NCBI GenBank assembly: GCA_963691715.1 | Contig: OY829281.1 | Location: forward strand, 2,666,001-2,730,000 | DNA length: 64,000 nt | Reading direction: 5' to 3' | Source: HXMU1420-13 sp963691715 | Lineage (GTDB): Bacteria; Bacteroidota; Rhodothermia; Balneolales; Balneolaceae | Part shown: piece after piece, positions 1-8,526 of the stretch | How positions within the stretch are numbered: the first letter of the stretch is position 1 | Layout: each line of letters opens with the position of its first letter | Program-made: the position numbers and the translations under genes | Notes under the pieces: model-generated | Told to the model about the DNA's origin: nothing | Seen by the model: only the letters and a program-made list of their open reading frames with translations | The model's database searches: none

Positions 1-166
1 TGGAGACCATAGCCCAAAACATATTCTTAGATTTTTTTAGTTGTTCTAAAGCAAAGGCTCCAAAATTTCCCTCCTTTAAAAGTTGTTTGTCTTTATAAAG
101 AAAGATCTCGTATGTGTCGCTTAATTGATCTTTAAAAAACTGTTCTAGGATTTCTTTTGTACTCAT
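1..166 (-). CDS. Hypothetical protein, 3' end outside window
   Basis: An open frame runs from an ATG at 166 leftward off the window edge and gives about 55 residues, starting MSTKEILEQFFKDQLSDTYE. The visible part is charged and probably helical, with no signal peptide or membrane segment. I do not recognise a family. The frame has no stop up to position 1, and the ATG is followed by coding-like sequence, so a real partial gene is likely but not certain. Confidence 0.5.
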   Translation of the reverse strand, partial: MSTKEILEQFFKDQLSDTYEIFLYKDKQLLKEGNFGAFALEQLKKSKNMFWAMVS

Positions 167-366
167 AGTAAATCATTTAGTGTCCATTTAATCCATAAAA
201 ACAATACTTTAAATCAAAAACACTGATAAAATTACATAAATAGGTGGAATTCTAACAAGTTAGGAGAAGGTATACCATGTTGGTGACGTAATCATTTTTG
301 AATATGGTAAGTGATATTTGATGAAGCGTGTAGGATATAACAAAGTCCTATTCATGGAGGCCTCTT

Positions 367-432
367 GTCATTTCGAGTGTAGCGAGAAATCTAGAGATTA
401 ATTTAAAGCTTAGGAATAGATTTCTTAGCAGA
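367..432. repeat. Dispersed palindromic repeat, degraded copy
   Basis: This begins GTCATTTCGAGTGTAGCGAG and matches the left arm of the near-palindrome at 20196-20273; a third left arm lies near 16574. The right arm (AGATTTCTTAGCA, near 418-430) is decayed here. Repeats of this hairpin type are common in intergenic regions of Bacteroidota-like genomes. No coding capacity is seen. Confidence 0.6.
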
Positions 433-440
433 ACATAGAG

Positions 441-526
441 GTGAAGGATCTGCACGATGTGAATCTAGCACATGTTCCTGATGGGCATACTGATTCGTTG
501 ATCGCAGGCTAGCCATATAGCAAAGC
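441..526 (+). repeat. Dispersed intergenic repeat, copy 1 of 3
   Basis: This stretch aligns base by base with 16328-16413 (mostly transitions) and more weakly with about 19952-20037. All copies start GTGAAGGATCT and share GGGCATACTGATT-like and AAAGCC-like blocks, except that copy 3 is degraded. It lies in the 731-bp gene-free spacer 167-897, which is largely made of such elements. Confidence 0.6.
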
Positions 527-538
527 CACGCATTAAAG

Positions 539-581
539 ATGCTGAATTTCCGAAATAGATGCCCATGGCAAAATTCAGCAT
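539..581. repeat. Inverted repeat (11-bp arms)
   Basis: ATGCTGAATTT at 539-549 pairs perfectly with AAATTCAGCAT at 571-581, with a 21-nt loop. There is no U-tract after it, so it is more likely part of the repeat cluster than a terminator. Confidence 0.6.
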
Positions 582-619
582 GACAACTTAAAAAATATAC
601 CCCAAATCACCCCGTCGTC

Positions 620-640
620 ATTCTGGAATTTATCCAGAAT
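620..640. repeat. Short perfect hairpin (8-bp arms)
   Basis: ATTCTGGA at 620-627 and TCCAGAAT at 633-640 enclose the 5-nt loop ATTTA. The element sits in the hairpin-rich spacer upstream of the WbqC-like gene and resembles REP-type dispersed hairpins. Confidence 0.55.
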
Positions 641-703
641 CTGTAGGGAGTGATTCGTTGATCATGGTAAGCTATAAAGCAAAGTAGATGGTTAGATTTC
701 TCT

Positions 704-717
704 CCCGATGAATCGGG
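704..717. repeat. CCCGAT/ATCGGG mini-hairpin
   Basis: CCCGAT at 704-709 pairs with ATCGGG at 712-717. The same motif with CTCCCGATAAATCGGG-like sequence recurs near 16253-16267 and 19877-19890 inside the duplicated spacer, so it belongs to a dispersed family. Confidence 0.5.
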
Positions 718-806
718 ATCGAAATAACAAAAAAACTAAGTTCCAGATCAACTCCACAACAGCGCAAACGCTCACAAAAAATAGATTTATTTTTTCCAAC
801 AATCGG

Positions 807-841
807 TATATGTTGAAGATTACCAATAAATTACTTTTATT
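807..841 (+). repeat. Dispersed 34-bp repeat, copy 1
   Basis: The sequence around ATATGTTGAAG and ACCAATAAATTACTTTTATT is repeated with one mismatch at 20339-20372. Both copies end a repeat-rich spacer just upstream of an accessory gene pair. They may be the edge of a longer, decayed mobile or repeat unit. Confidence 0.55.
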
Positions 842-848
842 AGAATTA

Positions 849-856
849 TAATTTTG
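849..856 (+). promoter_or_regulatory. Candidate -7 element TAATTTTG
   Basis: TAATTTTG fits the Bacteroidota -7 consensus TAnnTTTG and lies 41 bp before the WbqC-like start. I see no clear -33 TTTG at the expected spacing, so this is weak. Confidence 0.3.
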
Positions 857-897
857 TTGCAAGTAACTATAAGAGAGTCGTCATCAAAACTATGTAA

Positions 898-1626
898 ATG
901 AATAAAATAGCAATATTACAATCCAATTATATACCATGGAAAGGTGTTTTTGATATGATTAACATGGTAGATACTTTTGTGTTTTTTGAGGACGTGGATT
1001 TTACAAAAAGAGATTGGAGAAATAGAAATAAGATTAAAACTGCAAATGGCGAACTATGGTTAACTGTGCCTGTCAAAAAAGCCCCTAGAGGAACAAAAAT
1101 TCATGATATTGAAATAAACAGTGATGATTGGCAAGAGATACATTATAAAACCATTAAAATGGCCTATAATAAGAGCAAATACTTTAATGATTATCAATGG
1201 TTATTGGAAGAAATATACATTCAAAGATCATGGAAAAACTTATCTGAGTTGAATCAATTTGTCACAAAACGAATTTCAGAATTATTAGGTATAAAGACAC
1301 AATTTATCAATTCAAAAGAATTAGAAACAAAAGGAATAAAAGATGACAAGTTAATTGAAATATGTAAGCAACTAGATGCCACAACTTATTTGTCTGGACC
1401 TGCCGCTAAAGGTTACATAGGTATAGAAAAGTTTAAGAGAGAAAATATCGGACTAGAATACATTATATATGATTATCCTGAATATTATCAACTACACGGG
1501 ACATTTAACCACTTCTTATCTGTTCTAGATGTATTGTTTAATTGTGGTATTGAATCTCATAAATATATATTTCAATCAAAAAGTGAAATCGCCTTCAGTT
1601 CTTTTGTCAATTATAATATCTGTTAA
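898..1626 (+). CDS. WbqC-like family protein
   Basis: This 242-residue protein opens with MNKIAILQSNYIPWKGVFDM, the hallmark N-terminus of the WbqC-like family (PF08889). Conserved blocks such as FFEDVDFTKRDWRNRNKIK and the C-terminal TYLSGPAAKGYI follow. WbqC-like proteins are found in surface polysaccharide gene clusters, and their biochemical role is poorly defined. There is no signal peptide, so it is probably cytosolic. The formyltransferase-like gene starts 2 bp after its stop, so the two are almost certainly co-transcribed. The pair is very AT-rich and sits alone behind a repeat-laden spacer, which suggests acquired DNA. Confidence 0.8.
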   Translation: MNKIAILQSNYIPWKGVFDMINMVDTFVFFEDVDFTKRDWRNRNKIKTANGELWLTVPVKKAPRGTKIHDIEINSDDWQEIHYKTIKMAYNKSKYFNDYQWLLEEIYIQRSWKNLSELNQFVTKRISELLGIKTQFINSKELETKGIKDDKLIEICKQLDATTYLSGPAAKGYIGIEKFKRENIGLEYIIYDYPEYYQLHGTFNHFLSVLDVLFNCGIESHKYIFQSKSEIAFSSFVNYNIC

Positions 1627-1628
1627 CA

Positions 1629-2294
1629 ATGACTAAAATAGGTTTTCTAGTATCAGGTAACGGTGGAACTCTAAAATTTTTACATTTAGTTCAAAAAATG
1701 AATATTTATGACTACTCCATTCAGTTTGTTATTGCTGACAGGGAATGTGGTGCCTTAGAATATGCAAATAATAATGATATTTATACAAATGTAGTTAAAT
1801 ATAATAAAAACAATAGAGAAGATTTATATAAAATACTTAATCAATTTAAAGATATTGATATTATAATTACCAATATTCATAAAGTACTAGATAATAATAT
1901 TTTAAACCAATTTATGGGACGGCTAATTAACTTGCATTACTCCTTGCTACCTGCGTATGGAGGGTTAATTGGGATGAAAACAGTAGATGAAGCTAGAAGT
2001 GATAATGCAATGTTTATTGGTGCTACATGTCATGAAGTCTCAGAAATTCTAGACGGTGGCAAAATTATTTGTCAAAGTTGTTTTTCTGTTGATTGGGAGT
2101 TGCCAGATAAAGAAATTAAAGATTTAGTATTCCAATCTGCTAATTTATGTTTACTTAACTCAATATTACTTAGAACCGAAAATAAAGATTTACTCCAAAA
2201 AGAGTATACGTATAAAAATTTGCTTTTCAATCCTGTATTAAAGTTTGTAACTGACGAACTAACCGATGATTTTTGGTATAAATTAAAAAGCTAA
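1629..2294 (+). CDS. Formyltransferase-like protein (PurN/Fmt fold)
   Basis: The 221-residue product has the formyltransferase N/H/D signature: the INLHYSLLPAYGG block (Asn and His, near residues 101-113) and GATCHEVSEILDGGKII (Asp, near 137-153). The N-terminal GFLVSGNGGTL resembles the PurN substrate loop. Such enzymes move a formyl group from N10-formyltetrahydrofolate to an amine. Next to a WbqC-like gene, an amino sugar or sugar nucleotide of a glycan is a more likely acceptor than GAR; that is inference from context. It could still be a divergent PurN. The gene follows the WbqC-like gene by 2 bp and is equally AT-rich. Confidence 0.72.
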   Translation: MTKIGFLVSGNGGTLKFLHLVQKMNIYDYSIQFVIADRECGALEYANNNDIYTNVVKYNKNNREDLYKILNQFKDIDIIITNIHKVLDNNILNQFMGRLINLHYSLLPAYGGLIGMKTVDEARSDNAMFIGATCHEVSEILDGGKIICQSCFSVDWELPDKEIKDLVFQSANLCLLNSILLRTENKDLLQKEYTYKNLLFNPVLKFVTDELTDDFWYKLKS

Positions 2295-2404
2295 CTTGAG
2301 GAACTAAATACTACAAACTCCATGATGAACAATCAAAAGTTGTCTTTCAAAAAAAAGGTAGGTTATTATAATGTAAAAAATAAAAGCCAGACAGTATTAG
2401 GTTC

Positions 2405-2430
2405 AAGGGTTATAGCCCCTTCAATTTTGT
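2405..2430 (+). terminator. Weak candidate terminator
   Basis: AAGGG at 2405-2409 and CCCTT at 2417-2421 can form a 5-bp hairpin, followed by CAATTTTG. It lies 110 bp after the formyltransferase stop. The stem is short and the T-run is interrupted. Confidence 0.3.
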
Positions 2431-2539
2431 TGCAATTTGACTAAAAAATACCAATTAGGCTGCTAATATTCTTATTTAACCTAGAAACAATCCACCCTAC
2501 TCATCTTCTCCAACACCACATTACGAGATGAATGTTTGC

Positions 2540-4405
2540 TTACTCCATCAAACTATGTGTAACTGTCTTTTTCCCACCAACAATGGGAATGGTTAAGGAG
2601 GTACTTGTTAAATCTACGGTAAGTTCTGTTCCTGGATCGGGATGCAACGTATATTCTTTATCACTAGAAAAAATCATCAATCCAATCTGTTGTCCTGATG
2701 GTATGATTTGGTCATCGGGTTGAAGTTCAAATTCTATTTCATAGAATTCACCTGGAACTAACGGTTTACTTTCCCATATACTTTCATGATTTTGGATATC
2801 AGCCCATCCTCGTGTTATGATATTATCCGTAATTCTACCACGTCGCCGTTCTGTCCATGGCAGGGAAACTAACCAAACGGATAAATTAGCCGCCGGTTTT
2901 GAACTTGCTACTCTAAGTTTAATGCTTGGAATGCCCGAGATATGAATAGAATCCTCAAGTACAGCACTAACATACATCAAGCGATGGCCGGTGAGTTCCG
3001 CCTTGGCTAATGCTTCCCCATCAAAAGAGAAATTATCAATTAATGTTTCATTGGGTTCTTCCAGTGATGCTTCTAATGAAAGCCTGCCATGTGCTGGTGC
3101 TCCAGCATGTAAATAAAAATTTACCTCTTGGGCATCAGGATTTGGGAAATCTGCGTATGGTGTTGGATTATCTTGTGCATCACGTTCTCGAACAATCCAT
3201 GCCCCCGTTTCGTGTTCAATGCCATTATTTACATTAAACAAGTAATGACTAAACCACCGATTCATCATGTCAACAGGAGGCGGACCACCATGTCCATCTT
3301 GGTGGTAATAAATTTGAGTATGTAAACCCATTTCTTGGGCGCGCTCATAAATTCTGTAGCTATGTTCGGGCATCACGTTCCAGTCGTTAAAGCCATGGCT
3401 CATAAGCAAAGCGGCTTTCATAGGCTCCATCTCGTTTAAATAATCGCGGTCAGCCCACCAATCGGAATAATCTCCTGTTTCACGATCCATATTAGTTGCA
3501 TACTCGGTATCACGAATTAATGCATTGTTTCGGGCACGATGTTCCTCTTTTCCGCTGTGAATGAAATCGTATAGCACATCGATATCTTCTCCTAAATATC
3601 CGCCCGGACTGCGTACCAATCCATGAGATCGGTAATAATGATAATAAGATGTATTTGGTGCTACTGGGATAATAACTTTCAATCCCTCTACGCCTGTCGT
3701 AGCTGCAGCAAGGGGTAATGTTCCATTGTAAGAAGTACCAGTCATTCCAACTTTTCCGTTTGACCAGAATGCATCAATTTTTTCCTCGCCTTCCCGTTCT
3801 TTGTATCCATTATCCTTGCCAGTTAACCATTCCACCACTGCTTTTGGAGCGAGGGATTCGTTATCTCCACCAACCGTAGGGGCACCATCCGAAAGGCCTG
3901 TTCCTGGTGATGAAGAATGCACAACGATGTACCCTCGAGGTACCCAGGTTTTTATCTGTGAATTAGAAATGATAGGTCGTTCTCCTGTACGAATCACTTC
4001 TGGGTGTATGCGTTTATTTTCCAGTTCTTGCTTCTTTTCATCACTTAATGGACCTAATTCATGGCGTACATCCCAAAATAAACCATCCACAAAACCAGCA
4101 ATTCCCGCATAGTAGGGACTCGTTTCATAGATGATGGGTAGTTTTAATCCACTTTCGGTAGGTAGAGGTCGGGTTACAGCAACATGCATACGATCGAGTT
4201 TCCCATCGCCATCAGAATCAAATTCTGTTTCCACCCATAAATCTTCTCGAATCCAGAGCTCAGGATTTTCTAATTCAGGGATTACTTGAGCTAAACCATT
4301 CTCAATAACTGGAATTTGAAGGTTGGGTTGTGCCAACATGTTGGTAGTGGTACCCATCAACATTAAGAGAAAAGAAATTACAATGGGATAAACAGATATT
4401 TTCAT
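2540..4405 (-). CDS. Secreted X-Pro dipeptidyl-peptidase-type S15 hydrolase (CocE/NonD)
   Basis: This is a serine hydrolase of the S15/CocE family. With the start at 4405 the protein has 621 residues and begins MKISVYPIVISFLLML, a Sec signal peptide ending near MLAQ; the longer frame from 4444 would put 13 residues ahead of the signal peptide, so I prefer 4405. The triad is visible: Ser225 in GTSYNG, Asp341 in HGFNDWNV and His372 in HQDGHGGPP. The C-terminal third is the beta-rich jelly-roll domain of PepX/CocE enzymes. The likely role is periplasmic or secreted release of X-Pro dipeptides; ester or acyl substrates are possible. It is monocistronic, and its 5' side faces the vapB promoter divergently. 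Confidence 0.85.
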   Translation of the reverse strand: MKISVYPIVISFLLMLMGTTTNMLAQPNLQIPVIENGLAQVIPELENPELWIREDLWVETEFDSDGDGKLDRMHVAVTRPLPTESGLKLPIIYETSPYYAGIAGFVDGLFWDVRHELGPLSDEKKQELENKRIHPEVIRTGERPIISNSQIKTWVPRGYIVVHSSSPGTGLSDGAPTVGGDNESLAPKAVVEWLTGKDNGYKEREGEEKIDAFWSNGKVGMTGTSYNGTLPLAAATTGVEGLKVIIPVAPNTSYYHYYRSHGLVRSPGGYLGEDIDVLYDFIHSGKEEHRARNNALIRDTEYATNMDRETGDYSDWWADRDYLNEMEPMKAALLMSHGFNDWNVMPEHSYRIYERAQEMGLHTQIYYHQDGHGGPPPVDMMNRWFSHYLFNVNNGIEHETGAWIVRERDAQDNPTPYADFPNPDAQEVNFYLHAGAPAHGRLSLEASLEEPNETLIDNFSFDGEALAKAELTGHRLMYVSAVLEDSIHISGIPSIKLRVASSKPAANLSVWLVSLPWTERRRGRITDNIITRGWADIQNHESIWESKPLVPGEFYEIEFELQPDDQIIPSGQQIGLMIFSSDKEYTLHPDPGTELTVDLTSTSLTIPIVGGKKTVTHSLME

Positions 4406-4496
4406 AAGAAAGAGGTTAATTTTGAACATTAAAGGATAATACAAGATGGTGTCTTAAGAATAAAATAATAGTGGAATAGTATGTTTTTTAAATAAC

Positions 4497-4522
4497 GTGT
4501 ATAATTAATAAAATTTATACAC
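4497..4522 (+). promoter_or_regulatory. Candidate VapBC operator (perfect inverted repeat)
   Basis: GTGTATAA at 4497-4504 and TTATACAC at 4515-4522 form a perfect 8-bp inverted repeat with a 10-nt AT-rich centre, ending 6 bp before the vapB ATG. Type II antitoxins usually bind such palindromes to autoregulate, so this is the natural operator. Confidence 0.5.
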
Positions 4523-4528
4523 ATAGAT

Positions 4529-4723
4529 ATGAGAACAAATATTGAAATAGATGATGAATTAATGAATGAAGTCTTGAAAGAAGGTTCTTTTAACACCAAA
4601 AAAGAAGCCGTTACTGAAGGATTAAAATTATTATTAAACAGACTACATCAGGGGAAAATCAGGTCTTACAAAGGAAAATTAACATGGTCAGGTAATCTGG
4701 ATTCAATGAGAACCGATGTATAA
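4529..4723 (+). CDS. VapB-type antitoxin
   Basis: This 64-residue protein matches the VapB antitoxin family (PF09957): an N-terminal ribbon-helix-helix (MRTNIEIDDELMNEVLKEG, then TKKEAVTEGLKLLLNRL) and a C-terminal tail ending in WSGNLDSMRTDV, which in the family wraps the toxin. It would bind DNA as a dimer and neutralise VapC. Its stop overlaps the toxin ATG (TAATG), typical of translational coupling. The partner toxin gene carries an amber codon, so this antitoxin may now be orphaned. Confidence 0.85.
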   Translation: MRTNIEIDDELMNEVLKEGSFNTKKEAVTEGLKLLLNRLHQGKIRSYKGKLTWSGNLDSMRTDV

Positions 4724-5112
4724 TGATTGTTGATAGTAGTGTTTGGATTGATTATTTCAATGGAGTGGATGGTCCTGAAACTGAATTATTAGATAAGAAT
4801 CTATATAGGGGTGATGTTGAGCTTCTTGATATTATCTTAACTGAAGTTTTGTAGGGCTTTAAAAGAAATAGAGATTTCCAGATTGCGAAAACCTTACTAA
4901 CTAAACTGCATATTTATGATGTTCTTGGAAAAGAGATTGCAATACAATCAGCAGAAAATTTTAGAATGCTTCTAAAGCAAGGGATAACAATAAGAAAAAC
5001 TATAGATGTAATTATTGCGACATTTTGTATTGAAAATTCTAAACCGTTGCTAGCAAGCAATAGAGATTTTGAATTAATAGCTTCCGTGTTGCCATTACGA
5101 TTATACCCATAA
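4723..5112 (+). pseudogene. VapC PIN-domain toxin, interrupted by in-frame TAG
   Basis: Reading from the ATG that overlaps the vapB stop gives a 129-codon PIN-domain ribonuclease in a single frame, MIVDSSVWIDYF through to NRDFELIASVLPLRLYP. The only defect is TAG at codon 44 (4852-4854), where the family usually has Gln (EVLQGF); one C-to-T change explains it. All four expected acidic residues are encoded: Asp4, Glu41, Asp95 and Asp115. Translation would stop 3 residues after Glu41, so the toxin should be inactive unless the amber is read through. The absence of frameshifts or other stops suggests the lesion is recent. Confidence 0.85.
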
Positions 5113-5144
5113 AAAAATCCCTCATATCAAAGATACAAGGGATT
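5111..5144 (-). terminator. Rho-independent terminator of mdh
   Basis: On the minus strand AATCCCT/AGGGATT (arms 5138-5144 and 5116-5122) form a 7-bp stem followed by a run of T (5111-5117). It lies 41 bp after the mdh stop, between convergent mdh and vapC. Confidence 0.8.
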
Positions 5145-5185
5145 AATATGCAAGTAGTGAGAACCTTAGTCCTCGATGTTACTTA

Positions 5186-6142
5186 TTATTTATCCATCAG
5201 AGCGTTAAACGCATCTAATGTTCCGCGAACGTGCTTCGCAGAGCTGTTAAGAAGTTCTTGTTCGTCGTTGGTTAGTGCAACTTCAATCACTTCTTTAATT
5301 CCACCTTTTCCAAGTTTTACAGGAACCCCAATGTATAGATCATCAATTCCGTATTGCCCATCCAAATGTGCACATACTGGGAAAATTCTGTCTTGATCTA
5401 ACAAAATGGCTTCTACCATTTGCGCTGCAGCGGTACCGGGTGCGTACCATGCTGATGTTCCCATTAAACCAACAAGTTCTCCACCGCCTTTCTTTGCTCG
5501 TTCTACGATTTCATTCAATCGTTCGTCGGAAATAAAATGCGAAATAGGTAATCCAGAGACGGTAGTAAATCTTGGTAGAGGAACCATGGTATCTCCATGC
5601 CCTCCCATCAACATAGCCTGAATGTCTTTTGGAGATACATTAATTTCTTCGGCAATAAAGGCACGATATCTAGCCGTATCAAGAATACCAGCCATACCCA
5701 TTACTTTTTCATGGGGTAGACCCGAAGCATCTTTAGCCACTTGAACCATTACATCTAATGGATTTGAAACTATGATAAGAATAGTATTGGGAGAATATTT
5801 TACTAATTCTTTTGTTACACTTTTTACGATGTTGGAGTTGATTGAAAGAAGGTCATCACGGCTCATACCTGGTTTTCTGGGTACTCCAGCTGTGATTACA
5901 CAAACATCAGAATGAGCGGTATCTGCATAATCAGTAGTTCCTTTCACTCGAGTATCGAATAAATCGATAGGAGAAACTTGCCATTGATCTAAGGCTCGCC
6001 CTTTTGATGGGTAAAATGTTTTATCGTCTACTTTTCTTTCTAAATCTAAAGCGACTACTTCTTTTGCAAAATCTCTTTGAGCTACGCTAAGTGCTACGGT
6101 TGACCCAACATTACCTCCGGCACCTACTACTGTTACTTTCAT
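5186..6142 (-). CDS. mdh: Malate dehydrogenase (LDH-like type)
   Basis: The product (318 residues) interconverts malate and oxaloacetate with NAD in the TCA cycle. It shows the Rossmann motif GAGGNVGSTVA at residues 7-17, the substrate loop PRKPGMSRDDLL near 88-99 with its catalytic arginines, the NPLDVMV block near 127, and the catalytic histidine in GGHGDTMVPLPR near 179-190. The family is the tetrameric LDH-like MDH found across FCB bacteria. It follows nadK on the same strand with a gap of about 130 bp and ends at a clear terminator. Confidence 0.95.
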   Translation of the reverse strand: MKVTVVGAGGNVGSTVALSVAQRDFAKEVVALDLERKVDDKTFYPSKGRALDQWQVSPIDLFDTRVKGTTDYADTAHSDVCVITAGVPRKPGMSRDDLLSINSNIVKSVTKELVKYSPNTILIIVSNPLDVMVQVAKDASGLPHEKVMGMAGILDTARYRAFIAEEINVSPKDIQAMLMGGHGDTMVPLPRFTTVSGLPISHFISDERLNEIVERAKKGGGELVGLMGTSAWYAPGTAAAQMVEAILLDQDRIFPVCAHLDGQYGIDDLYIGVPVKLGKGGIKEVIEVALTNDEQELLNSSAKHVRGTLDAFNALMDK

Positions 6143-6271
6143 TTTAGTTTAAATTGTATGTGTTAATTATTTAATTCGATTAAAGCTACTCCGCTCCTTC
6201 AAACCTTCCTTAAAGATAAAAAAAGGTTGATTGAGAAAGTACCCGAATCCGAAGTGCTTTTTAAATTCTTA

Positions 6272-7159
6272 CTATGAGCTCCGTCGTGAATCTTGCCCCC
6301 ACATTAATTTCTTGCGAAGGGTATCGAAATAATTTTGACCGGGTAATTTTATAAGTGGAAATGCAATAGTTGATTTACGTATTACAATTTTAAAAGGAAG
6401 GGTGTGCACTTCTTTTACAACTCCATCAAATGAAAAAAGAATATTGCTGGGTTGATCCTCTACGTGTATTGTAATGCCTTTGTCTGCACCAACAACTAGA
6501 GGGCGAGAAGTTAGGGTATGCGGGTTAATAGGTGTTAATACAATCACCCCAGAACCTGGTGCAACAATTGGCCCACCGGATGAGAGATTGTAAGCCGTTG
6601 ATCCAGTAGGTGAGGCAACCAATAATCCATCTGCCCAATAAGTGTTGATGGGATTGCCATCATAATCAGCAGAAATATTAATCATTGAGGTGGAGTCTGT
6701 TCTAGTGAATAAAAACTCATTTAATGCATAAAATTCATTTCCATATGCATCAACAGCTTTTAAGAAATGTCGGCGATCTAAGGAATAATTTCCATTTCGC
6801 ACATGTTCAAGCGCTTCTATTAAATCTTCATTTTGAGTGTTGGTCATGAAACCAAGTCGACCACTATTTACCCCTAAAACAGGTTTTGGATTGTTCTTTG
6901 AGATACGAGCGGTGTATAAAATCGTACCATCCCCACCTAATACTAAAAGTATATCAGCATGTTGAATGGTTTCTGAATCGGTATCCGTAAGCGTTAGAAT
7001 AGGTGAATCGTTAGGTAAAAGTAGTTCACAAATAGATTTGGAGACAAAAAGCTTCACTTTTTTAGTTTCTGCCCACGAAAGAGCTGTTTCAAAAACAGCT
7101 TTAACTTCATATTTCTTAGGGTTGGCAATAATTCCAATGCTTAGATCTGGCGAACTCAT
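6272..7159 (-). CDS. nadK: NAD kinase
   Basis: This phosphorylates NAD to NADP in the cytosol. The 295-residue protein contains the family signatures: LVLGGDGTILYTAR (GGDGT, near residues 72-85), VNSGRLGFMTN just after, and SPTGSTAYNLSSGGPIV near 181-197. Its ATG overlaps the ddl stop codon by 4 bp (ATGA), so translation is likely coupled to ddl. Length and motifs are normal for the family. Confidence 0.95.
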   Translation of the reverse strand: MSSPDLSIGIIANPKKYEVKAVFETALSWAETKKVKLFVSKSICELLLPNDSPILTLTDTDSETIQHADILLVLGGDGTILYTARISKNNPKPVLGVNSGRLGFMTNTQNEDLIEALEHVRNGNYSLDRRHFLKAVDAYGNEFYALNEFLFTRTDSTSMINISADYDGNPINTYWADGLLVASPTGSTAYNLSSGGPIVAPGSGVIVLTPINPHTLTSRPLVVGADKGITIHVEDQPSNILFSFDGVVKEVHTLPFKIVIRKSTIAFPLIKLPGQNYFDTLRKKLMWGQDSRRSS

Positions 7160-8346
7160 TTCATCCCCTTTAATCCTTTTATGCCAGTAGCGGCTTTTTC
7201 GCTTAAAAGATTTGTGTCGTAGCTTCGTATCCTACCATTTTTGGATTGATGCTTTTCTAGGGCTATTGCAATTAATTCTTCGATAAGTGCTGTAAAGCTT
7301 AACCCAGATTTTTCCCACAGGTAAAATGAGAATGAGCCAGGAATAGTATTGATCTCATTGAAATATACATCTTCCGTGTGGGCATTTACAAGGAAATCGA
7401 GTCGAGATACTCCTGAAGCATCAAAGGTTTTGAACGTATGGGTAGCTAAGCTTTGGATACGGTCGGTTAGCTCAGCTGAGATATCAGCTGGAATCACACG
7501 ATCTGCTGAGGCCATACCCTTGTCGGCACCTGAACCACTTTGATACTTATCCTCAAATGACAAGGTTTCGGTTGATCCTAAAGGACGCTCACATACAGAA
7601 GGTCGGCAGCGTTCAGCAGTTCCTAATACCGAGCAATTAATTTCCATTAGTGGATGAATAGCTACCTCTATGAGTAAATGTGCATCATATCTAAATGCGA
7701 TTTCAACTGCCTCAATAAGATCATCTTGAGTGTCTACTTTTTTTACCCCAATACTACTTCCTAAGTTTGCTGGCTTAACAACTAAAGGAAACCCAAGTAA
7801 TGTAGCTTCTTCAAGAATCATGTTTTGATGTAATTCCCAATCATGTTCGTAAAAATCTAAACTGGAAGTAACTGGAATGTTATTTGCCTCGCACAGTTGT
7901 TTAGCTTTTACTTTATCCATACCCACCGACGATGCGAGCACTCCAGAGCCTGTATAAGGGATATTAAATTGTTCACATACTCCTTGGAAAGCACCATTTT
8001 CCCCTTCGCTACCATGAAATGCACAAATAACGGTATAAACAGGAATAGAGGTCGATTTTTTAAAAAGACTCGGTTTGTTTTGTTCCGTTAAATGCGTGGT
8101 TCCCATAGAATCTTTTGTGAAAGAAACAGGGTAAGCACTAGATTCTAATGATTTAAGATCTTTAAAATTACTTAAGTCTTTAAGAGAATTTCCACTTAAC
8201 CATTTACCTGATTTTGTAATATATAAGGGCACTAATTGATACGCGCTTTTTTCCATAGCAGCGAATACTTGCATAGCAGATAGTACTGAAACTTCATGTT
8301 CAGGAGAGGAACCACCAAAGGCAATAATCAGATTTTTGTTAGACAT
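7156..8346 (-). CDS. ddl: D-alanine--D-alanine ligase
   Basis: This ATP-grasp ligase makes D-Ala-D-Ala for peptidoglycan. The N-terminus IIAFGGSSPEHEVSVLSA is the Ddl signature, and FHGSEGENGAFQG, the VVKPANLGSSIGVKKV ATP-grasp block and FNEINTIPGSFSFYLW (Mg-binding Glu/Asn and omega-loop) follow. At 396 residues it is longer than the about 306-residue DdlB of E. coli: it has the insertion seen in long Ddls and a C-terminal tail of about 40 residues rich in Lys and Gly. It heads the ddl-nadK pair, with mdh downstream on the same strand. Confidence 0.93.
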   Translation of the reverse strand: MSNKNLIIAFGGSSPEHEVSVLSAMQVFAAMEKSAYQLVPLYITKSGKWLSGNSLKDLSNFKDLKSLESSAYPVSFTKDSMGTTHLTEQNKPSLFKKSTSIPVYTVICAFHGSEGENGAFQGVCEQFNIPYTGSGVLASSVGMDKVKAKQLCEANNIPVTSSLDFYEHDWELHQNMILEEATLLGFPLVVKPANLGSSIGVKKVDTQDDLIEAVEIAFRYDAHLLIEVAIHPLMEINCSVLGTAERCRPSVCERPLGSTETLSFEDKYQSGSGADKGMASADRVIPADISAELTDRIQSLATHTFKTFDASGVSRLDFLVNAHTEDVYFNEINTIPGSFSFYLWEKSGLSFTALIEELIAIALEKHQSKNGRIRSYDTNLLSEKAATGIKGLKGMK

Positions 8347-8526
8347 TCTTTATTTCTAAATAAATTAAGCAGGATTTTAATATAAGGAGAAAGCGGTACT
8401 CAAAAAGCAAATTGCAATGGAATTTCAAGAACCTTTATTCTTATTATTTAGTCCAATCTCCTCACCTACTCATTGTTCCCACTCACATGGTAATAAACAA
8501 AAATAACTATTGATTATTAAAATTGA

